Source: Thiothrix fructosivorans
Lineage (GTDB): Bacteria > Pseudomonadota > Gammaproteobacteria > Thiotrichales > Thiotrichaceae
Direction: 5' to 3'
Assembly: GCF_017349355.1 (NCBI RefSeq)
Contig: NZ_JAFMPM010000006.1
Coordinates: 868,001 to 932,000 of the forward strand
DNA: 64,000 nt
This document shows positions 57,949 through 64,000 of this stretch, one piece after another (the first letter of the stretch is position 1; the number at the start of each line of letters is the position of its first letter). The notes under the pieces are model-generated. The model was not told where the DNA came from. It did not search any database and saw only the letters and a list, made by a program, of their open reading frames with translations. The translations under genes were made by a program, and so were the position numbers.

Positions 57949-57987
57949 CCGGTCGGTTATCGCTAATAATCACAACAGAAGCATCCC

Positions 57988-58740
57988 ATGCCGCAAACCA
58001 CCGAACTCATTACCACGCTCAAAAAACTCCTCAAGCGCCACAATAAAACCTACGTGGATGTTGCCGTGTGCCTGCAACTCTCCGAAGCCAGTGTGAAACG
58101 CCTGTTTGCCGACCAAAATCTTTCACTGCAACGCTTGGATGAGATTTGCGCGTTACTGGGCATGGAAATTTCCGATCTCGTCCACGAAATGCGTTCCGAG
58201 CACGCCAAACCGATCAGTGAATTGACCCACGCGCAGGAAAAGGAAATCGCCGACGATTTACACCTGTTGCTCGTCACGGTGCTGGTGCTGAACCGTTGGT
58301 CGTGGCAAGACATTACCAACCGCTACCAATTTAGCGAAGCACAAGTGATCCGCTACCTCGCGCACCTCGACCGCTTGCACATTATCGAATTGCAAGCAGG
58401 CAATCGCATCAAGCTGTTGGTTGCGCCGAATTTCAAATGGCGTGACGATGGCCCGATCATGAAGCTGTTCCTCGCCAAAATCGAAACCGAATTTTTCCGC
58501 ACGCGCTTCACCAAGGATCATGAAAAATTGGTGGTGCTTAACGGCATGTTGAGCAATGCCAGCAATGGCTTGTTTCAGCGCAAAATGGCGCAATTAGCGA
58601 AAGATTTCGACACGCTTAGCAAAGATGATGCCAATTTGCCGATTGGCGAACGCAAAGGTTCGACCGTGTTGCTGGCATTACGCGACTGGGACTACGAACG
58701 CTTATTCGGTGAGCAACGCAAACCGCTACCACGGGCGTAA
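57988..58740 (+). CDS. XRE-family HTH transcriptional regulator
   Basis: 250 residues. An Xre-type helix-turn-helix spans residues 5-70 (TLKKLLKRHNKTYVDVAVCL, QLSEASVKRLFADQ). A central segment WQDITNRYQFSEAQVIRYLA resembles a winged-helix, and the remainder is helical. Likely a cytoplasmic transcription factor; ligand and targets unknown. Confidence 0.8.
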   Translation: MPQTTELITTLKKLLKRHNKTYVDVAVCLQLSEASVKRLFADQNLSLQRLDEICALLGMEISDLVHEMRSEHAKPISELTHAQEKEIADDLHLLLVTVLVLNRWSWQDITNRYQFSEAQVIRYLAHLDRLHIIELQAGNRIKLLVAPNFKWRDDGPIMKLFLAKIETEFFRTRFTKDHEKLVVLNGMLSNASNGLFQRKMAQLAKDFDTLSKDDANLPIGERKGSTVLLALRDWDYERLFGEQRKPLPRA

Positions 58741-58864
58741 TGCCTATCGATCAGTCTATGAAGTCCATTAGTCATTTTTCCTTGAAATTGATTGAGATAC
58801 TCTGTATTTTTAAACCAAAACGTTTTCTTGATTTTACTTTGAGTGTCCTTGGCGCAGACTATTT

Positions 58865-59815
58865 ATGAAACCTATTGCTGTGCTTATAATATTTATTATT
58901 GGCTTGTTTACTGTCTTCCTTGGCTACGCTTTGATCAAAGGCGATAAGCCGCATACTGCCGAAGAAGTGAAAATGCAGTTGCAATTGGACGATGATAAAC
59001 AACAGCATGAAGTTCAAATAAAAGAACTCGATCTGAACCGCGATTTGGCGTTGAGTCAACAGCAGCTCAATTACCAAACTTACCTTCAGCAGCAAACCTT
59101 AAACCATGATGTACAGTTGGAGCAGTTGCGTATTCAACAGCAACTCGCGACGGAACAATGGGAAGTCAGCCGCAAAGCCCAAGCCGAGCAGCAGAAGCAG
59201 CAAGCCGAAATCGCCATTAAACAGCTCGAATCCACCACGAAGTACACGCTTAACCAGCAAAAATTGACTGCCGATAGCACCCAGTTAGGGATGAAACTGA
59301 CGCACGACGCTACCATGCAAAAGCAAACGGCAGAAAGCATCGAGAGCCGTATTTACCTCGTGTCGGGTGCGGGTGTAGCGCTGATTTTGGTATTATCGGG
59401 TGCGGGTGCGGGTTTATTCCTGATTTGGCGGCGTTCTAGGGTGGAAATCATGCACCTCAAGCAATACCACCAATACAATATGGAAGAGCGCCACCTGACG
59501 CATGAAGTGCGCATGAAGGTGCTGGATGTCATCACACAGTTTCCGACCGAAGAACGTGTGGAGATTATTGGGAAAATTGTGAGTGCATCTGCGACGCCGC
59601 CTGCGGATACCACGATTGTCTTGAACCCTATGCAGGCGGAAAAGTCACCACCATCGCAGCCGGTTGCGGACGAGTTTGCCGCAGCTAAAGCGAGCACGCC
59701 TAAATCGACCATACTGAGCCATCACAGCTTACCCACGTTGGCTTTGATGCCTATTCATGACAGTAAGCGGGTGATTGCGGCACAATTGCATAAACTGGCA
59801 GCCTATCGTAAATGA
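58865..59815 (+). CDS. Membrane-anchored coiled-coil protein
   Basis: 316 residues. TM helix 1 (residues 4-24), a Gln-rich coiled coil of ~130 residues (35-160: LDDDKQQHEVQIKELDLNRD, QQQLATEQWE, KAQAEQQKQQAEIAIKQLE), a second TM (163-187), then a cytosolic-looking segment and a disordered tail. No catalytic motif. Its last four bases (ATGA) overlap the downstream methyltransferase gene, so the two are co-expressed. Function unknown; scaffolding or envelope-spanning role conceivable. Confidence 0.65.
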   Translation: MKPIAVLIIFIIGLFTVFLGYALIKGDKPHTAEEVKMQLQLDDDKQQHEVQIKELDLNRDLALSQQQLNYQTYLQQQTLNHDVQLEQLRIQQQLATEQWEVSRKAQAEQQKQQAEIAIKQLESTTKYTLNQQKLTADSTQLGMKLTHDATMQKQTAESIESRIYLVSGAGVALILVLSGAGAGLFLIWRRSRVEIMHLKQYHQYNMEERHLTHEVRMKVLDVITQFPTEERVEIIGKIVSASATPPADTTIVLNPMQAEKSPPSQPVADEFAAAKASTPKSTILSHHSLPTLALMPIHDSKRVIAAQLHKLAAYRK

Positions 59816-60663
59816 TACAACACCGTTTCTACACCCAAGGCTGGGATGATTACGAACTGATCGACGCGGGCAACGGCAAAAAGCTGGAACGCTGGGGCAA
59901 AATCCTCACCATCCGCCCTGAGGTGCAAGCTTATTTCAAGCCGGGTCAAGCCTACAGCGCATGGCGTACCTTGGCGCATTGGGAATTCACTGAAACCGAT
60001 AAGCACTCCGGCGAATGGCACGCTTTACGCGATGCTGCGCCAACAACGTGGGAAATCAGCTACCACAAGCTGCGTTTTCAGTTGGAACTGACGCGCTTTA
60101 AGCATCTGGGTTTATTCCCCGAACAGCGCAGTAACTGGGATTTTATTGCCGAACGTGTGCCTGCTGACGGGCGTTTCCTCAACTTGTTTGCGTACACGGG
60201 GGCGGCATCGTGCATGGCGCGGCAAACGGGTGCAGAAACCTTGCATGTTGATTCCATCAAACCATTGCTAACGTGGGCGCATACCAATATGGAGCGCAGC
60301 AAACTCGCGGATATTAAATGGATACGCGAAGATGCGCTGAAATTTGTGGAACGCGAACTCAAGCGTGGGCGGCATTACGACGGCATTATTATGGATCCTC
60401 CCGCGTGGGGCTTAGGTGCAAAAGGCGAGAAATGGAAACTGGATAATAAGCTCGAAGCCTTGCTGGAAGGTGTGCAGGGTTTGCTTGCCAACAACGGTTT
60501 TCTGATCCTCAACACGTATTCGCCGACGATTAGCTTGGCGGATATGACGCGTTTGGCGCACCAGTATTTCCAGCCGCAACAATGTACGCTGGGCGAATTG
60601 TGGATGCAGACCACGACAGGCAAAGAATTGTACTACGGCAATTTGCTGCGCGTAGTTAAGTAG
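59812..60663 (+). CDS. Class I SAM-dependent methyltransferase (COG1092-like)
   Basis: 283 residues. Rossmann fold with SAM motif I FLNLFAYTGAASCMARQTGA, acidic motif II VDSIKPLLTWAH, the catalytic-type IMDPPAWG (DPPY/W) and a late LILNTYSPTIS. Similar to RlmI/RlmK-type 23S rRNA methyltransferases without an N-terminal PUA domain, so an RNA substrate is likely. Coupled to the membrane coiled-coil gene. Confidence 0.82.
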   Translation: MIQHRFYTQGWDDYELIDAGNGKKLERWGKILTIRPEVQAYFKPGQAYSAWRTLAHWEFTETDKHSGEWHALRDAAPTTWEISYHKLRFQLELTRFKHLGLFPEQRSNWDFIAERVPADGRFLNLFAYTGAASCMARQTGAETLHVDSIKPLLTWAHTNMERSKLADIKWIREDALKFVERELKRGRHYDGIIMDPPAWGLGAKGEKWKLDNKLEALLEGVQGLLANNGFLILNTYSPTISLADMTRLAHQYFQPQQCTLGELWMQTTTGKELYYGNLLRVVK

Positions 60664-60807
60664 CACGATGTAGGGTTGGTAGCGTATAACGCTACTTCAA
60701 GCCTTGCCAGATTCGACTTCACCCGTCAGCGTTGCTTATAGCGCAACCTTCTTCTAATCTTCCTCTCAGAGCATAACAACGGTTAATCGCCAACAGAGGA
60801 ACACCCC

Positions 60808-61080
60808 ATGAACGACAATATCACTCTCCCCAACTCCAGTAGCTGGTTATTCTTCGTCAAACTCACCTTCGGTATTGCGCTGATGGGCATGGCGGCTTTC
60901 ATCTTCTTTCTTGAAGGCAATTTGCTGACCAAAGGCTACCTTGCCTTAAATTCGCTGTTTCTGGTCAGTTCTACCATTATGTTATCGAAAACCTTGCGGG
61001 ACGAGCACGAAGCGCAACGCTTGCTGAACCGAATTAGCGAAGCTAAAACCAACAAAATCTTGAAAGAATACGCTGAGTAA
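60808..61080 (+). CDS. yiaA: YiaA/YiaB-family inner-membrane protein
   Basis: 90 residues. Two helices (SSWLFFVKLTFGIALMGMAA, LALNSLFLVSSTIMLSKTLR) and the conserved W..F and KGYLALNSLFL match the YiaAB two-helix domain. A strong agaggaac site; 14 bases before a PspA-like gene. Function unknown; probably envelope-stress related because of that neighbour. Confidence 0.82.
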   Translation: MNDNITLPNSSSWLFFVKLTFGIALMGMAAFIFFLEGNLLTKGYLALNSLFLVSSTIMLSKTLRDEHEAQRLLNRISEAKTNKILKEYAE

Positions 61081-61094
61081 GGGAGGGCCATCGC

Positions 61095-61769
61095 ATGTTT
61101 TACTTAATCGAAAAACTCGCCACCGCCGTGCGTGGTGGCACACGCGAAGTACTGGAAACTGCCGTGGATGCCAATGCCATCCGCATTTTAGGGCAGGAAA
61201 TGTACGAATGCGAAAGCAGTTTGCGTGAAGCCAAGCAACACCTTGCGCAAGTGATGGCGGATAAATTACGCCTGCAACGCCAACTTGAGGTGCAGAAAAC
61301 CCAATTGGCAGCAAAGGAGAACCTGATTTGTCGCTACCTCGAACAGGGTGATGAGGCCGCTGCGTTGGCGCAGGCTGACGATTTCAGCCAACACGAAGCA
61401 CGTTTGGCACAGCAACAGCGTCAACACGATCAGTTACACGCTTACGAGCAACGCCTGCTGCAAACCCTGAAAAGCACGGCAAATAAGCTGGAACATTACC
61501 GTGCTGAATTACGTATGGCACAAGCCACGCAACACGCCCAGCAAGCCGTTGGTAAATTGTCGCGTCATAGCAATGTTCACAGCGATAAATTTGCGCGGAT
61601 GCAGGATTCGTTGGAGCGCATCCAGCAGCGGCATAACGCTTTTGACGATCAGATGCAGGCGCAGCAAGACATAGCGGCTTACCTCAACGGCGACCTGCCA
61701 CCCGCTCAACAGGTGCGTGAGCAAGCCGCCAAAGTATTGGAACGCTTGCGGAACGCACCGCGTCCCTGA
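61095..61769 (+). CDS. pspA: PspA/IM30-family protein
   Basis: 224 residues, nearly all helical. N-terminal amphipathic helix (FYLIEKLATAVRGGTREVLE) then long coiled coil with QEMYECESSLREAKQHLAQV and RLQRQLEVQKTQL. ESCRT-III-like PspA proteins bind stressed inner membrane. It pairs with the YiaA-like gene (gggagggcc site between them). C-terminal part more divergent. Confidence 0.82.
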   Translation: MFYLIEKLATAVRGGTREVLETAVDANAIRILGQEMYECESSLREAKQHLAQVMADKLRLQRQLEVQKTQLAAKENLICRYLEQGDEAAALAQADDFSQHEARLAQQQRQHDQLHAYEQRLLQTLKSTANKLEHYRAELRMAQATQHAQQAVGKLSRHSNVHSDKFARMQDSLERIQQRHNAFDDQMQAQQDIAAYLNGDLPPAQQVREQAAKVLERLRNAPRP

Positions 61770-61848
61770 CATTTGTCAGCACTTGTTTGCACTGCCTTTG
61801 CTAGCATGAGAGAGTTAATTTTTTGTGAAAAAGTATGTGGAGTGCAGT

Positions 61849-62934
61849 ATGGATAAAGAACAAGTAGAGCAAGCCCCAGCGCAGGATGATGCAGCAGTGA
61901 CGGCACAAGGTGTGGAAACATCAGCGGTATTACAAGCGAGTAACGCGGCGCAAGCGGCGCAAGTCAGTGCGGCAGAAGACATTCTCGACAATATGACACC
62001 GCCGCCGACCGATAGCGAAGCGGCTTTCAAGGCGCTGGAGTCGATTCTGGAAGGCGCGTCGCCGGATGATGCCGCTGCTTTGAAAGCGGCATTGTTACGT
62101 TGGCAGAAGTACGAAGCCAAGATGCCAGTTAGTCCCGATGACGAATTGGTGGATGATTGGCGCAGCGCGGTTTACCCGTACAAAAATCGCTTGTCGCGCA
62201 AGTCGTATGAAAAACAGAAATACCACCTGCAAGTCGAATTACTCAAGCTGCAAGCGTGGGTACGCGAAACGGGGCAACGCGTGGTGATTTTGTTTGAAGG
62301 GCGCGATGCGGCGGGCAAGGGCGGCGCGATCAAACGTTTCATGGAACACCTCAATCCGCGTGGTGCGCGTGTCGTCGCGCTGGAGAAACCGACCGAAATG
62401 GAACGTGGGCAATGGTATTTTCAGCGTTACATTCAACATTTGCCGTCAGCGGGTGAAATCGTGCTGATGGATCGCTCGTGGTACAACCGTGCAGGCGTTG
62501 AGCGCGTCATGGGTTTCTGTAACGAAGCGGAATACCTTGCGTTTATGCGCCAAGCACCCGAATTGGAACGCCATCTGGCGAATAGCGGTATTCACCTGAT
62601 CAAGTTCTGGTTCTCGGTGAGCCGCAAAGAACAGCGTCGCCGTTTCAAAGAACGCGAAATTCACCCGCTCAAGCAGTGGAAACTTAGCCCGATTGACTTG
62701 GCATCCCTCGAAAAATGGGATGAGTATGGCAAGGCGAAAGAGGCGATGTTCTTCCACACCGATACCTCAGAATGCCCGTGGATTATCGTGAAATCGGACT
62801 GCAAAAAACGGGCGCGTCTCAATGCGATGCGTTACGTGCTGAACAAGATGGATTACAAAGGCAAAGACCTGCGTAATATCAGCCAAGCCGACCCACTGAT
62901 TGTGGGTCGTGCCAGCTTTAGCAATAACAGCTAA
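61849..62934 (+). CDS. ppk2: Polyphosphate kinase 2
   Basis: 361 residues from the ATG after tggagtgc. It transfers phosphate between polyphosphate and nucleoside diphosphates. PPK2 core: VILFEGRDAAGKGGAIKRF (Walker A 151-159), KPTEMERGQWYFQRYIQHLP, VLMDRSWYNRAGVERVMGFC (Walker B and lid). An Ala-rich N-terminal tail of ~85 residues precedes the core. Single-domain class I type. Poly-P use fits a bacterium that stores polyphosphate. Confidence 0.93.
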   Translation: MDKEQVEQAPAQDDAAVTAQGVETSAVLQASNAAQAAQVSAAEDILDNMTPPPTDSEAAFKALESILEGASPDDAAALKAALLRWQKYEAKMPVSPDDELVDDWRSAVYPYKNRLSRKSYEKQKYHLQVELLKLQAWVRETGQRVVILFEGRDAAGKGGAIKRFMEHLNPRGARVVALEKPTEMERGQWYFQRYIQHLPSAGEIVLMDRSWYNRAGVERVMGFCNEAEYLAFMRQAPELERHLANSGIHLIKFWFSVSRKEQRRRFKEREIHPLKQWKLSPIDLASLEKWDEYGKAKEAMFFHTDTSECPWIIVKSDCKKRARLNAMRYVLNKMDYKGKDLRNISQADPLIVGRASFSNNS

Positions 62935-62938
62935 ACGC

Positions 62939-63730
62939 TTAGTTGAGTCGCAACACCTGTCCCGCTTGAATCGTATAGGGTGCGGACAGGTTGTTGATCT
63001 TAATAATTTTATTGACATGTACGCCGGTATTGCGCATCGCGGCATACACAGTATCGCCTGCTTTGGCAGTGTACGTGCTTGTCGGCAAATCTGCCCACGG
63101 CAAAGCGGTCGTGCTGGCACTGAGTGTGGTGGCTTTCCATGAGGCTTTGCGGAAGACGGGTTGCTTGGCAACTGTCGTGGTTGTGACGTTAGCAACAAGG
63201 GGTGTTGCGAAGGCTGTTTCGCCTTTGCCGGAAAACTTGCCGTAGGCTTGCATCACTTTGCTGACGTAGTATTTGTTAGGAATGCGTCCAGTGGGTTTGA
63301 TACGCCCTTCGCCTGCATTATAGGCAGCCACGGTACGTTGCACATTGCCGCTGTAACGTTGCAATAAGTAGCTGAGGTAGCGTGCGCCGCCGTTGATATT
63401 TTGTTGGGCGCTGTAGCCGTTGCGGATATTGAAACGCCGTGCGGTGGCGGGCATCAGTTGCATCAAGCCTTTTTCACCGAGCGAGCCACGCGCCTTGCTG
63501 CGGAAACAACTTTCCACCGTAATCACGGCTTTGATCAGGCTAGTGCTAACGCCGTGTTGGCTGGCGGCGGATTGAATGGTGGGTTGGAACGCGCTGGCAC
63601 GTTCCTGCAAATTGTCGCTGCTGAGGGTTTGGCAACCAGCGGCGTGCACGGGGTTGAAGGCTACGTTGATTAACGTAATGAGTGCTGCCGTCAGCGTAAC
63701 GCTAACAGCAGATAAGACACCCTTGTTCAT
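62939..63730 (-). CDS. Lytic transglycosylase (SLT) with LysM domain
   Basis: 263 residues. Signal peptide 1-30 (AALITLINVAFNPVHA). The SLT goose-lysozyme-like domain has catalytic E73 in VITVESCFRSKA, GEKGLMQLMPATARRF, and VAAYNAGEGRI. A LysM repeat at the C-terminus (TYTAKAGDTVYAAMRNTGVH) binds peptidoglycan. Exported and acting on the cell wall. Convergent with ppk2, with 4 bases between stops. Confidence 0.9.
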   Translation of the reverse strand: MNKGVLSAVSVTLTAALITLINVAFNPVHAAGCQTLSSDNLQERASAFQPTIQSAASQHGVSTSLIKAVITVESCFRSKARGSLGEKGLMQLMPATARRFNIRNGYSAQQNINGGARYLSYLLQRYSGNVQRTVAAYNAGEGRIKPTGRIPNKYYVSKVMQAYGKFSGKGETAFATPLVANVTTTTVAKQPVFRKASWKATTLSASTTALPWADLPTSTYTAKAGDTVYAAMRNTGVHVNKIIKINNLSAPYTIQAGQVLRLN

Positions 63731-63798
63731 ATTAGGTTCACTTTGTTGTGGTCGAAGCGAACCTTTTAAGCAAAAATGTTGTGCTGGTCAATCAAAAT

Positions 63799-64000
63799 TT
63801 AAGCTAAAGCGCGGTAGCGTTCCATCAGGGTATTGGTCACTTGTGTGACTAGCGGTTGCGCATCGGGGTCAATTAATTCGTGAATAAAATCCAATTCATC
63901 CAGCACGCGGTCAATCTTGTCGCGGGTGTCATAGCTGGCTAACGCTTCCGAAATTTTCTGCAAATGCTTGTGCGGATTGTCGGCAATGCCAGCAATGCCT
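63799..64000 (-). CDS. Hypothetical protein, C-terminal part (cut by window edge)
   Basis: 66 residues ending LMERYRALA with a TAA; the N-terminus lies beyond the right edge. Helical, charged sequence (DNPHKHLQKISEALASYDTR, KIDRVLDELDFIHELIDPDA). Not recognised. It is in the same direction as the SLT gene, with 68 bases between. Confidence 0.55.
   Translation of the reverse strand, partial: GIAGIADNPHKHLQKISEALASYDTRDKIDRVLDELDFIHELIDPDAQPLVTQVTNTLMERYRALA

Noticed and set aside
60673-60800. Hairpins (GTAGCG/CGCTAC and GTTGC/GCAAC) as terminators after the methyltransferase gene
   Set aside because: Short stems without U-runs; not strong enough to call.

Overview
The window reads as chromosomal DNA of a chemolithotrophic gammaproteobacterium. 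Thiothrix (Thiotrichales) or a close relative is my best guess, inferred from gene content: a Calvin-cycle/glycolysis block with a CbbA-type aldolase, a bidirectional NAD-linked [NiFe] hydrogenase, a complete APS-type assimilatory sulfate pathway, and moderate GC. No rRNA, tRNA, CRISPR array or origin was seen.

Layout. 1-6.2 kb: tkt (partial), gap, pgk, pyk and fba, all on the + strand, central carbon metabolism. 6.3-11.3 kb: hoxF-hoxU-hoxY-hoxH-hoxW, a tightly overlapping soluble hydrogenase operon with its own maturation protease, then a hemerythrin. 11.8-17.6 kb: sulfate assimilation on the - strand (cysH-cysI, an unknown gene, cysD-cysN-DUF2061). cysJ lies 20 kb away at 37.6 kb, yet cysD, cysH and cysJ share an almost identical promoter/leader element.

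17.7-37.2 kb is an accessory island: two hipBA modules, vapBC, an AT-rich three-component ABC (ABC-3C type) conflict operon broken by an IS66-family element, a second identical IS66 copy inside a DUF695 gene, a 904-residue LRR-Roc-COR-TIR protein, and a divergent NlpC/P60-like peptidase. Between these sit small metabolic genes (glyoxalase, GNAT, flavin reductase, TIM-barrel protein). Both IS copies are 1640 bp with perfect 8-bp target duplications, so both broken genes can be restored exactly on paper.

37.2-49.9 kb returns to core genes: cysJ, purU, trmB, thiG-thiS, gpmI, tatCBA, hisE, an unknown gene in the place where hisI is often found, hisF, a Gly/Ser/Cys-rich protein on the other strand, hisA, msrA and queG. 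50-64 kb: a triple hairpin (possible small RNA), pdxH, a methyltransferase-like membrane protein, lipoproteins, a CbiC/CobH-like protein lacking the expected histidine, uvrD, yaiI-like, an AAA/DUF4143 ATPase, an XRE-like regulator, a coiled-coil membrane protein coupled to a methyltransferase, a YiaA-PspA pair, ppk2, an SLT-LysM lytic transglycosylase, and a partial unknown gene.

Working together: H2 oxidation by HoxFUYH would supply NADH to the carbon-fixation enzymes. CysDN, CysH, CysJ and CysI take sulfate to sulfide through APS. The island appears to carry abortive-infection or conflict functions.
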